A DNA stretch of 64,000 nucleotides from Sulfobacillus thermosulfidooxidans DSM 9293 (GTDB lineage: Bacteria; Bacillota; Sulfobacillia; Sulfobacillales; Sulfobacillaceae): assembly GCF_900176145.1 (NCBI RefSeq), contig NZ_FWWY01000001.1, positions 2,663,444 through 2,727,443 on the forward strand, given 5' to 3'. Positions within the stretch are counted from its first letter, which is position 1. The number at the start of each line of letters is the position of its first letter. The notes under the pieces were generated by a model. It worked only from the letters and a program-made list of their open reading frames with translations, did no database searches and was not told where the DNA came from. Below are positions 36,015-44,275 of the stretch, piece by piece. The translations under genes and the position numbers were made by a program.

Positions 36015-36469
36015 TGCGTGCCTTGATTCAGCGCGTGAAACGCGCTTCTGTGAGTGTTGATGGGAACATCACTGGGACCATTGACCATGGGTTATTGGTG
36101 TTCTTAGGGATTACACATGATGACGATTTGTCCACCGCGTCATGGATGGCTGAGAAAATTTTGTCGTTGCGCATTTTTCCTGACGAGCAGGGTAAAATGA
36201 ATCGCCATGTCAGCGAGGTGGGCGGCGGACTTTTAGTCGTATCACAGTTTACGCTATATGCCGATGCCGCCCACGGTCGGCGCCCGAGTTTTTCCAAGGC
36301 AGCGCCGAGGGCCATTGCGGAACCGTTATATGAAGAATTTGTGGCCATTTGTCGTCAACACATTGCACCGGTGGCCACCGGTTCGTTCGGGGCCGATATG
36401 GATGTGTCGTTAGTTAACTGGGGTCCGGTAACCATTTGGCTTGAGAGTGTGACAAAACCCGGTAACTAA
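36014..36469 (+). CDS. dtd: D-aminoacyl-tRNA deacylase
   Basis: A 151-residue Dtd with the VGGGLLVVSQFTLYAD core and the C-terminal NWGPVTIWLES (Gly-cisPro motif read as GP). It removes D-amino acids from tRNA. ATG shares one base with the rel stop (TGATG). Confidence 0.94.
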   Translation: MRALIQRVKRASVSVDGNITGTIDHGLLVFLGITHDDDLSTASWMAEKILSLRIFPDEQGKMNRHVSEVGGGLLVVSQFTLYADAAHGRRPSFSKAAPRAIAEPLYEEFVAICRQHIAPVATGSFGADMDVSLVNWGPVTIWLESVTKPGN

Positions 36470-36491
36470 TTAGAAAGGAGTCCAGCACTTA

Positions 36492-37748
36492 ATGCGTTCA
36501 GAATTTCAAAGACCCCGCGGTACTCAAGACATTCTTCCGCCCGCATCCTACCGTATGGAACAAATACGGCGTATTGCCATTGATACGGCGGCTAAATTTG
36601 GTTATGACCTCATTGAAACCCCCATATTTGAGCAAACTCCAGTCTTTTTGCGGGTGGGAGAATCCACCGATATCGTCCAGCACGAACGGTATTCGTTTAC
36701 CGATGCTGGGGGTGTCGATTTAACGTTGCGCCCGGAGGGAACAGCGGCTATTGCCAGAGCCTACGTGGAACACGGCATGTTTAATCAACCCCAGCCGGTC
36801 AGAATGTGTTATTACGGGCCGATGTTTCGCCGAGAACGGCCTCAAGCATTACGCTACCGGCAGCACACGCAGTTCGGAGCGGAACTTTATGGTTCGAGTC
36901 AACCCGAAGCAGACGCCGAAATCATTTTGTTGGCCTGTGACGTCGTCGAGCAAGTTGGCTTAAAAAATCCTCTCATCCGGTTAAATTCGATTGGCTGTTC
37001 CCAGTGCCGCCCTTCATACCGAAAGAGCTTGATTGAGTATTATCAAGGACGACACCAAGAACTTTGTGAGGATTGTCAAACCCGCATTCACACCAATCCT
37101 TTACGCCTTCTGGATTGCAAAATTGATGTGGAGATTAGGCAACAAGCTCCGGACATTCAAGACTACTGGTGTGAGGACTGCCGCGCGCATTATCAGCAGT
37201 TGACGACATTGTTAACCGAAGCCGGGCGTCAGGTGATTCGCGATCCCTTTTTAGTGCGGGGATTAGACTATTATACTCGAACGGTTTTCGAAATTGGTCA
37301 TCCCTCCTTAGGCAACCAAACAGCTTTATTTGGCGGGGGCCGGTATGATGGCTTAGCGACCACCCTCGATGGCCCCGAAGTGACACCGGCGGTGGGCTTT
37401 GGTATGGGGATTGAACGCATATTGTCTGCCGTAGAAGAGAATTTCCCGCTACCACTCAAGCGTTCTGTGTATGTCGCACATCTTCCGGGCTTTGAGGATG
37501 CCGCATTCGTGTTGGCCGAAAACCTCCGGCAGCAAGGATTCAGTGCCGAATCGGATTTGTTGCACAGAAGTCTAAAAGCCCAATTGCGCGATGCGAACCG
37601 GCGCAGCACGGTGGTCGTGATTGTCGGCGGTAAAGAATGGGAACAAGGACAAGTGGCGGTGAAACGTCTTGGGGAAAGTGAACAACTGACGATACATCAA
37701 GACCAGTTGAGCGAGTTCTTGCGCCAAGAATTAACGCCAAACCCATGA
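36492..37748 (+). CDS. hisS: histidyl-tRNA synthetase
   Basis: A 418-residue class II synthetase: RGTQDILP at the N-terminus, motif 2 YGPMFRRERPQALRYRQHTQFGAE, histidine-binding LVRGLDYYTRTVFE and motif 3 VGFGMGIERI, then an anticodon domain. A four-cysteine pair set (CSQCRP, CEDCQT, CEDCRA) in the insertion is noteworthy. GAAAGGAG precedes the ATG. No T-box leader is seen. Confidence 0.96.
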   Translation: MRSEFQRPRGTQDILPPASYRMEQIRRIAIDTAAKFGYDLIETPIFEQTPVFLRVGESTDIVQHERYSFTDAGGVDLTLRPEGTAAIARAYVEHGMFNQPQPVRMCYYGPMFRRERPQALRYRQHTQFGAELYGSSQPEADAEIILLACDVVEQVGLKNPLIRLNSIGCSQCRPSYRKSLIEYYQGRHQELCEDCQTRIHTNPLRLLDCKIDVEIRQQAPDIQDYWCEDCRAHYQQLTTLLTEAGRQVIRDPFLVRGLDYYTRTVFEIGHPSLGNQTALFGGGRYDGLATTLDGPEVTPAVGFGMGIERILSAVEENFPLPLKRSVYVAHLPGFEDAAFVLAENLRQQGFSAESDLLHRSLKAQLRDANRRSTVVVIVGGKEWEQGQVAVKRLGESEQLTIHQDQLSEFLRQELTPNP

Positions 37749-37776
37749 ACAAGAATGTTGAGGAGGACACGTTTAT

Positions 37777-39516
37777 ATGTTGGGCCGCACACATTATGCC
37801 GCGGAAATTAATGAAACCTTAGAAGGACAAACGGTGACGGTGGCCGGTTGGGTTCACCGTCGGCGGGATCATGGGGGACTCATATTTATTGATTTGCGTG
37901 ATCGGTCGGGACTTGTGCAAATTGTCGCTGACCCCACCCAAGAAGAAAATTTTCGGGAATTAGACCGAGTGCGATTGGAATATGTGTTGGCGGTTCAGGG
38001 CACGGTCAAACGCCGGCCAGAAGGAATGGAGAACAAGGAATTGGCGTCGGGAGCGGTCGAGATTTCTCCTGAACGAGTTGTGATTTTAGCGGAAGCGAAA
38101 ACGCCGCCGTTTATGCCTGCGGATGCTGATGCCGTTGATGAAATATTGCGGCTCAAATACCGTTATATTGATCTGCGCCGCATCAGCTTGTTGAACAACT
38201 TCATTTTGCGGGATAAAGTGCTCATGGCGGTGCGCCAATTCTTTCACAGCCACGGCTTCTTAGATGTAGAAACGCCGTCTTTAGCCCGTTCCACGCCAGA
38301 GGGAGCTCGTGACTTTTTGGTGCCGAGCCGGTTACAGCCCGGGGCATTTTATGCTTTACCCCAAAGCCCCCAGATTTTCAAACAACTCCTGATGGTCGCG
38401 GGCTTTGATCGCTATTACCAAATTGCTAAAGTCTTTCGGGACGAAGATTTGCGCGCTGACCGGCAACCGGAATTTACCCAAATTGATGTGGAAATGTCAT
38501 TTATGTCCCAAGAGGAAATCCTTAACATGATGGAAGCGATGTTGCGGTATGTCTTTCAAGAAAGTCTTGGGATCAACTTGGAGCCTTTTCCGCGTATGAC
38601 ATGGCAAGAGGCCATGGAAGGATACGGCTCGGATAAACCCGATCTACGAGCGGGCGAGAAATTATGGAATTTGACCGAAATGACAGCCCAACAGATTGCG
38701 TGGCCGGTGTTGCGTGAGTCCTCGTTTGTGGGTGGGGTGGTTTTTCGTGACTACCAACCCTCGCGTAAGCACTTGGATAACTGGGTGGATTTCGCTAAAA
38801 GTTTGGGAGCTGGCGGACTAATTTGGATTGTGAAGTCGCCAGGCCAGATCCGGTCTTCGGCCGGAAAATGGTTAAGTGCCGAGGAACTGCAAATGTTAGC
38901 CGATGCTGTCCAGTTACGGGATGGCGACGTGCTATTGATTGTGGCCGGCGATAAGATGCCGAGTCTCAATGTACTCGGTCAATTGCGTTTGGAATTTGCG
39001 CGTCAGGAAAACCGCATCGAAGAAGGTTGGCGCTTTTTGTGGGTCACGGACTTTCCGTTGTTTGAATGGTCACAAGAAGAAAATCGCTTGGTCTCGGCAC
39101 ATCATCCCTTTACCATGCCCCATCCCGATGATATTGCCTTGATTGAGACCGATCCTTTAGCGGTTCGTTCGCAAGCTTATGATGTGGTGCTGAATGGAAC
39201 AGAACTTGCGTCAGGAAGTTTACGTATTTTCCAACCGCAACTGCAAGCACGCATTTTCTCGGCGCTCGGTTTAAAACCCGAAGAAATCGATGAAAAGTTT
39301 GGGTTTCTCATCCAGGCCTTTCAGTACGGTGCTCCCCCGCATGGCGGTATTGCCTTTGGCCTTGACCGGATGGTCATGTTAATGGCTGGGGCTAAGAGTT
39401 TGCGGGAAGTGATTGCCTTTCCGAAAACGGCACGAGGCATTGATCCCCTGATGAATGCGCCGAGTCCTGTCGATCCTCGGCAATTAGATGAGGTCGGTAT
39501 TCAAATCAAAAAATAA
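37777..39516 (+). CDS. aspS: aspartyl-tRNA synthetase (bacterial type)
   Basis: A 579-residue class II synthetase with N-terminal OB fold (VAGWVHRRRDHGGLIFIDLRD), catalytic motifs (FRDEDLRADRQPEFTQIDVE), a GAD insertion and GGIAFGLDRMVMLMAG at the end. Length fits the bacterial type. GAGGAGGA precedes the ATG; a hairpin follows the stop. Confidence 0.96.
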   Translation: MLGRTHYAAEINETLEGQTVTVAGWVHRRRDHGGLIFIDLRDRSGLVQIVADPTQEENFRELDRVRLEYVLAVQGTVKRRPEGMENKELASGAVEISPERVVILAEAKTPPFMPADADAVDEILRLKYRYIDLRRISLLNNFILRDKVLMAVRQFFHSHGFLDVETPSLARSTPEGARDFLVPSRLQPGAFYALPQSPQIFKQLLMVAGFDRYYQIAKVFRDEDLRADRQPEFTQIDVEMSFMSQEEILNMMEAMLRYVFQESLGINLEPFPRMTWQEAMEGYGSDKPDLRAGEKLWNLTEMTAQQIAWPVLRESSFVGGVVFRDYQPSRKHLDNWVDFAKSLGAGGLIWIVKSPGQIRSSAGKWLSAEELQMLADAVQLRDGDVLLIVAGDKMPSLNVLGQLRLEFARQENRIEEGWRFLWVTDFPLFEWSQEENRLVSAHHPFTMPHPDDIALIETDPLAVRSQAYDVVLNGTELASGSLRIFQPQLQARIFSALGLKPEEIDEKFGFLIQAFQYGAPPHGGIAFGLDRMVMLMAGAKSLREVIAFPKTARGIDPLMNAPSPVDPRQLDEVGIQIKK

Positions 39517-39524
39517 AGGGAGAT

Positions 39525-39564
39525 CCCAAAGAAGAAGACGGAGGGAACTCCCTTCTTCTTTGGG
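39525..39564. terminator. probable bidirectional terminator after aspS
   Basis: A 12-bp stem CCCAAAGAAGAA with TTCTTCTTTGGG and an inner GGAG/CTCC pair. The plus side lacks a T run; the minus side is followed by CTCCCTTTATTTTTT. Confidence 0.6.
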
Positions 39565-39595
39565 TTAAGGAGACGAAGACCTAAGGTGTCTCAGG

Positions 39596-39928
39596 TTAAC
39601 GGACGGCGGTAGGGATAAACAGGTCGACGAGCCCAATCACAAAGGCTGCCAATAACGCGCCCAAAATAGAAACATGCATGCCAGGGACTAAGAACTGCGT
39701 GAAATAGATAACAATCGCGGCAACCAAAAATCCGATAAAACCTCGACCATAGGGTGACGCGGATTTTCCGAACATAGCCTCGATAATGTAGCCCGCCAAG
39801 GCAATAATTAAGGCAGCCAATAACGCAGACCAAAAGCCTAAATGCGAAAATCCGGGCACAATATAGCCCATAACCATTAAAACAAGTGCTGCTACGACGA
39901 ACCGAACAATCGCGCCAATCCAGCTCAT
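39596..39928 (-). CDS. YvlD/phage-holin-4-like membrane protein
   Basis: A 110-residue protein of four membrane spans (MSWIGAIVRFVVAAL at the start). It matches the family named phage holin family/YvlD, which in Firmicutes is usually chromosomal and not a phage lysis protein. AAAGGAGGTGAGC precedes the ATG at 39928; the frame upstream is open but lacks a site. It is inserted on the opposite strand between aspS and the 6S RNA region. Confidence 0.75.
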   Translation of the reverse strand: MSWIGAIVRFVVAALVLMVMGYIVPGFSHLGFWSALLAALIIALAGYIIEAMFGKSASPYGRGFIGFLVAAIVIYFTQFLVPGMHVSILGALLAAFVIGLVDLFIPTAVR

Positions 39929-40098
39929 TCGCTCACCTCCTTTATGCTGCACGTTAGTGTAGCCGTGAACTCCCTGAATTATTCCTCTCATAGTTTTGCA
40001 ACGAGCCGAACACACTAGCTATGGAGCAAGGCTCCACGAAGGATCGCAAGGACATCACACTTGCATCACTCGCACTTCAAATTTGAGGAGGGATTCCT

Positions 40099-40350
40099 TT
40101 GGCGAAGGGTGTTCCGCAATCGTTTCACGAGTTGAAATCGCGCGTTGCCGAGAAACTCCGCAACGGTGATAACAACGTCCAAGAAGACGTGATCGACATG
40201 GGCGACGCCATGCTACAAGCCGGCGTTGAGCCAAAAAATGCTCAAGACCGGGTAGCAAAGCGGATGTGGCAAGCTAGCGGGCCTCACGAAAAGCAGATGC
40301 TTGCCAACGTGGTCACCCGGATGGCGAAGGACGACGACGAACTGTCTTAA
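40099..40350 (+). CDS. DUF3243 (YmfJ-like) small protein
   Basis: An 83-residue soluble protein. The pattern DMGDAMLQAGVEPKNAQDRVAKRMW followed by EKQMLANVVTRMAK matches DUF3243, typified by Bacillus YmfJ, of unknown role. TTG start, supported by GAGGAGGG eight bases upstream. A terminator follows. Confidence 0.75.
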   Translation: MAKGVPQSFHELKSRVAEKLRNGDNNVQEDVIDMGDAMLQAGVEPKNAQDRVAKRMWQASGPHEKQMLANVVTRMAKDDDELS

Positions 40351-40360
40351 TGACCTCCTA

Positions 40361-40400
40361 TCCCACCAAAGCAGAAATTTGCTTTGGTGGGAATTCTTTG
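40361..40400 (+). terminator. terminator after the DUF3243 gene
   Basis: Perfect 12-bp stem TCCCACCAAAGC (40361-40372) with GCTTTGGTGGGA (40381-40392), then ATTCTTTG. Confidence 0.75.
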
Positions 40401-40403
40401 TAG

Positions 40404-40432
40404 TTGCACTGGTTTGCCCAGGTCACTATAAT
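40404..40432 (+). promoter_or_regulatory. promoter of the 6S RNA gene
   Basis: TTGCAC (40404-40409), 17-bp spacer, TATAAT (40427-40432); transcription would begin near 40439. Confidence 0.8.
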
Positions 40433-40439
40433 GAAGTTT

Positions 40440-40626
40440 ACTAATCCGGCTGTGTGCGTGAAGGCGACCGATATGTTTTGAGCCAACACCAAAACATAGG
40501 GAACCTGATCCTCAGTTAATGGCCGTCCTGCCCCTCGTTGAAAGGGGACTGCGAAAATTAACGGGAGGTACCCACCTGCTTATCAGCAGGTTCAAAACGT
40601 CGGTGTTGCACGGCATGGCGGGGCTT
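40440..40626 (+). ncRNA. ssrS: 6S RNA
   Basis: A promoter and a terminator bracket about 190 non-coding bases that fold into a long rod. The closing stem pairs GCTGTG (40449-40454) with CACGGC (40609-40614) and ACCGA with TCGGT. The apical arm pairs CCTC, GTTAAT and CCCCT with AGGGG, ATTAAC and GAGG. An open central region lies between, with a small hairpin on each side (CCTGC/GCAGG on the 3' side). The stretch TGAGCCAACA resembles a conserved 6S segment. Position between aspS and rarA is the place of 6S-1 RNA in Bacillus. 6S RNA holds housekeeping RNA polymerase by mimicking an open promoter. Confidence 0.78.
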
Positions 40627-40665
40627 GAAAGAGAAGATGGCTTGCCTATCTTCTCTTTCTTTCAT
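40627..40665 (+). terminator. 6S RNA terminator
   Basis: Perfect 12-bp stem GAAAGAGAAGAT (40627-40638) with ATCTTCTCTTTC (40648-40659), then TTTCATTT. Confidence 0.85.
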
Positions 40666-40706
40666 TTCCCTGGTAATATCGAGGGTGAAATTGGAGGCGA
40701 AATTCT

Positions 40707-41027
40707 TTGGCAGATAATGTCGTGGTTGTAAGTCAAGCAAATTTTCATCAAGTGATTGAAGAATCTCCTAACCCGGTTATTGTGGATTTTTGGGCTGCAT
40801 GGTGTGTGCCCTGTCGTATGATCAGTCCGATTTTGGAGGAATTGGCTCAAGAACGTCAAGGTTCGATTACCATCGCCAAATTGAATGTGGATGAGAATCC
40901 GACAATCGCGGCGGAATATGGCGTAATGAGTATCCCCACCCTCATTAAATTCCAAAATGGTCAAGAGACATCCCGTGTGGTGGGAGCGCTCCCCAAAGCT
41001 CAGTTGTTGAAGAAGTTGGGATTATGA
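40707..41027 (+). CDS. trxA: thioredoxin
   Basis: A 106-residue thioredoxin with the active site WCVPC (residues 32-36; Gly-Pro is usual, Val-Pro here) and the cis-Pro loop SIPTLIKF. TTG start with GGAGG nine bases upstream. It reduces protein disulfides. The stop overlaps the threonine aldolase ATG by four bases. Confidence 0.93.
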   Translation: MADNVVVVSQANFHQVIEESPNPVIVDFWAAWCVPCRMISPILEELAQERQGSITIAKLNVDENPTIAAEYGVMSIPTLIKFQNGQETSRVVGALPKAQLLKKLGL

Positions 41028-42067
41028 GCGAGTCCTATCAGGGTTATGTGGATTTACGCTCGGATACCGTCACCCGGCCGACCTCGGCTATGCGTGAGGC
41101 GATGTACCAGGCCGAGGTAGGGGATGATGTCTACGGTGAAGATCCGACCGTCAATCAGTTGGAAGAATATGCCGCCCACCTTCTTGGCAAAGAAGCCAGT
41201 TTATTTGTCCCCTCAGGAACCATGGCCAACCAGATTGCGATTTTGACCCATACTCAACGGGGCGATGAAGTTTTCATTCACCGTGATAATCATATTTATT
41301 ATTACGAAGGCGGCGCGGCGGCTATGTGGTCGCAAGCCACGTTTACTCAGCTTGCGGGTCCTGAGGGTCTAATGAGTCCGGAAGATTTAGAAGCCAGTAT
41401 CCGGCCTAAAAATATCCATCATCCCCGCCCCAGATTGCTGTCTTTGGAGAATACTCACAACCGGGCGGGCGGCGCGGCGTTGTCCCGGGAGCGATTACGT
41501 CCCTTGATTGAGGTGGCCCGCCGACATCAGCTTCAGGTGCATTTGGACGGGGCCCGCATTGCCAATGCCGCCATCGCGCTCGGGGTGCCTATTGCGGAAT
41601 TAACCGAGGATGTGGACTCGGTGTCTATGTGTCTTTCTAAAGGGCTGGGGGCGCCGGTAGGATCTGTGATTGCCGGATCGAAAGCGTATATCGATCAAGC
41701 TCGGGTCTACCGCAAATGGTTAGGGGGAGGAATGCGGCAGGCTGGCATTTTGGCGGCCGCCGGGATTTATGCGTTGGATCATCACATCGAGCGTCTAGCC
41801 GATGATCATAGACGCGCTTTAACCCTCGCTCAGGCTTTGATAGACATGGGATATCGTGTGGACATGCCCTCTGTCCCCACCAATATGGTGATGGTGGATC
41901 TGGACGTTCCGGTGGATGGGGTGATCAGCGCCTTAAAAACGGCAGGGATTTTACTCGGAGCCATGGGGCCAAGACGATTACGTTTGGTAACCCATCTCGA
42001 TGTCGATGATGAGGGCATTCAGCGCACGATTGACGCGTTTGCCCATTTAACCCCTGCGAAAGGGTGA
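41024..42067 (+). CDS. ltaE: low-specificity threonine aldolase
   Basis: A 347-residue fold-type I PLP enzyme. It begins with DLRSDTVTRPTSAMREAM, typical of LtaE, with YGEDPTVNQLE, and the PLP-lysine region SVSMCLSKGLGAPVGS. It splits threonine to glycine and acetaldehyde. It lies three bases before rarA. Confidence 0.92.
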   Translation: MSESYQGYVDLRSDTVTRPTSAMREAMYQAEVGDDVYGEDPTVNQLEEYAAHLLGKEASLFVPSGTMANQIAILTHTQRGDEVFIHRDNHIYYYEGGAAAMWSQATFTQLAGPEGLMSPEDLEASIRPKNIHHPRPRLLSLENTHNRAGGAALSRERLRPLIEVARRHQLQVHLDGARIANAAIALGVPIAELTEDVDSVSMCLSKGLGAPVGSVIAGSKAYIDQARVYRKWLGGGMRQAGILAAAGIYALDHHIERLADDHRRALTLAQALIDMGYRVDMPSVPTNMVMVDLDVPVDGVISALKTAGILLGAMGPRRLRLVTHLDVDDEGIQRTIDAFAHLTPAKG

Positions 42068-42070
42068 TCG

Positions 42071-43396
42071 ATGGTGAGTGGGGATTTATTCGCCAGTGCA
42101 GGCGCAAATAGTCGTGAACAACAGGCACCGTTAGCCTGGAAATTGCGTCCGCGAACCCTTGAGGAGGTGGCCGGTCAAGAACACTTGACCGGCCCTCACG
42201 GTATTATTCGCTCGATGTTAAAGGGACAAGTTCGGTCCATAATCTTTCACGGACCTGCTGGAACAGGGAAAACCACCTTAGCACGGATCGTGGCCGAACA
42301 GGTGGGGCTCTCGTTTGTTGAATTGTCGGCCATTGATAGTGGAGTTAAAGAAATCAGGACTGTCGCCGATCAAGCCCGGGAACGATGGAATCTCAACGGG
42401 AAGGGGACGTTACTTTTTCTTGATGAAATTCATCGCTTTAACCGCGCACAGCAAGACGTCTTATTGCCCTTTGTCGAAGACGGCACGCTCGTCTTGTTTG
42501 GAGCAACCACGGAAAACCCTTGGATTTCTATCAATCGTGCCTTATTATCTCGGTGCCTGTTACTGGAAGTGAAGCCCTTAACTTCTAGAGCCGTCATCGC
42601 CATCTTAGAACGCGCATGGACAAGGCGCGGCGAATGGTGGCACCCAGACGGGCAGAGAGATCCCGAAGTCTTCGAAGCGATTGCCGAACGTGTGGGCGGT
42701 GATGGACGTTTTGCCTTAAGTGTGTTGGAGCAAATGGCGATTTTGGCCGATGCGAAGGCGAGCCGGGTCCTAAGTATGGCTCACCTCGATGAAGTGATGA
42801 CATCGAGCCGGCATTACCATGATCGCATGGGAGATCTGCACTATGACCTGACTTCCGCGTTTATCAAGAGCTTGCGGGGCTCGGATCCGGATGCTGCCCT
42901 CTACTGGTTTGGACGATTGCTGGCCGGGGGAACAGATCCTCGGTATATTATGCGGCGTATGATGGTCCATGCGGCTGAGGATGTGGGACTGGCGGATCCA
43001 ATGGCACTGGTGGTCGCCACTGCGGCCTGGACGGCCTTGGAGGCGGTCGGATTGCCGGAGGCACGGATCCCGATGGCTCAAGCTGTTCTTTATATTGCTG
43101 CGGCTCCAAAGTCCAATAGTGTGGTCAAGGCGTTAGGAAAACTCGACGAGGTCTTGAAGCGGTATCCCCAAAGTGAAGTGCCATCGTATTTGCGCGATCA
43201 TCATTTTGGCGAAAGGACTTTACATGAAGGATACCGCTATCCTCACGATTTTCCCAACCATTATGTCGACCAGCGTTATCTTCCTTGGGATATGGACAAT
43301 ATCCAAATATTTGAAGGTAGCGACCAAGGTCAAGAAAAGATGTTGATTAAAGACCTCGAAACCAGACGACGTCAAGGCTTAGAACCGAATGTCTGA
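42071..43396 (+). CDS. rarA: replication-associated recombination protein RarA (MgsA)
   Basis: A 441-residue clamp-loader-like AAA+ ATPase: Walker A HGPAGTGKTTL, Walker B LLFLDEIHRFN, sensor 1 GATTENP, and the C-terminal tetramerisation part with DPRYIMRRMMVHAAEDVG and the NHYVDQRYLP end. It acts at stalled forks. In Bacillus it also follows the aspS-6S region. Confidence 0.95.
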   Translation: MVSGDLFASAGANSREQQAPLAWKLRPRTLEEVAGQEHLTGPHGIIRSMLKGQVRSIIFHGPAGTGKTTLARIVAEQVGLSFVELSAIDSGVKEIRTVADQARERWNLNGKGTLLFLDEIHRFNRAQQDVLLPFVEDGTLVLFGATTENPWISINRALLSRCLLLEVKPLTSRAVIAILERAWTRRGEWWHPDGQRDPEVFEAIAERVGGDGRFALSVLEQMAILADAKASRVLSMAHLDEVMTSSRHYHDRMGDLHYDLTSAFIKSLRGSDPDAALYWFGRLLAGGTDPRYIMRRMMVHAAEDVGLADPMALVVATAAWTALEAVGLPEARIPMAQAVLYIAAAPKSNSVVKALGKLDEVLKRYPQSEVPSYLRDHHFGERTLHEGYRYPHDFPNHYVDQRYLPWDMDNIQIFEGSDQGQEKMLIKDLETRRRQGLEPNV

Positions 43397-43519
43397 ATCT
43401 TTTGCCTAAAACGACAACCGGATCCGTGAAAATCCCGTTGCGCTATACTTGAGCATGTATTCACACTGATAACATGATGAACAACAAACGCCATCATTGC
43501 TGTAAAGAGGGGGATGTGA

Positions 43520-44275
43520 ATGGCACAGGCGAGTCAACCGGGCCCCAGTCGGCCTATAAAGCCCGCTGGTAAACTGCCCTATTGGGTAGAACCGGCCTTT
43601 ACCATTGTTGCCTTAGGTGGATTTGTCATTTATTCATTATGGGAAGTCCTTTTCCATAATACAGGAACTTATCATAATTATGTGTCGCCGTTCTTTTCTC
43701 CGGATGTTGCGGGGTGGTTTGGATTTCATTTATTAACCGCGTTGTACGTAGTATGGATTCCCTTTGTGTTTCGGTTTTCCTGCTATTACTATCGGAAAGA
43801 ATATTACCGGGCTTTTACGTTTCATCCTATGGGATGTGCCGTCTCCGAACCCAAATCTCATCAAAATCGCCCTTATAAGGGTGAATGGAAAATCAATAAC
43901 TTACACCGTTATGCGTGGTATTTAGCGGTTATCGTGTTGATCTTTTTGTGGAAAGATGTTGTGCAAGCCTTTATATTTCCCAATGGGTTTGGTGTGGGCC
44001 TTGGCTCCATTATTCTTTTGATCAATGCCATATTGTTGACGGGGTACACCTTTTCTTGCCATGCCTTTAGAAACTTGATTGGCGGCCGGAAAGATTGCTT
44101 CTCTTGCACCGCTCACGGCAAAAAGACCCTGCGGTACAATTTATGGCACCGGGTTTCCGAGGCCAATGCGTTCCATGGAGCTTGGGCATGGGCGTCACTC
44201 TTTTCCGTGTGGATCGCGGATCTTTATATTCGCCTCTTGATAATGGGCGTAATCCATGATGTGAGGTTATTCTGA
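43520..44275 (+). CDS. sdhC: succinate dehydrogenase membrane anchor
   Basis: A 251-residue membrane protein with about five spans encoded directly before the flavoprotein and Fe-S subunits. Histidines FGFHLLT, NLHRYAWYL and FSCHAFRNL could ligate heme. A loop reads GGRKDCFSCTAHGKKTLRYN with a CxxC. It looks more like the single large anchor of actinobacterial Sdh1 than the usual short SdhC. The ATG follows GAGGGGGA; the stop touches the sdhA start (TGATGA). Confidence 0.82.
   Translation: MAQASQPGPSRPIKPAGKLPYWVEPAFTIVALGGFVIYSLWEVLFHNTGTYHNYVSPFFSPDVAGWFGFHLLTALYVVWIPFVFRFSCYYYRKEYYRAFTFHPMGCAVSEPKSHQNRPYKGEWKINNLHRYAWYLAVIVLIFLWKDVVQAFIFPNGFGVGLGSIILLINAILLTGYTFSCHAFRNLIGGRKDCFSCTAHGKKTLRYNLWHRVSEANAFHGAWAWASLFSVWIADLYIRLLIMGVIHDVRLF

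Noticed and set aside
39596-39928. Sign of a prophage from the holin-like gene
   Set aside because: The family is a common chromosomal membrane protein in Firmicutes and no phage genes surround it.
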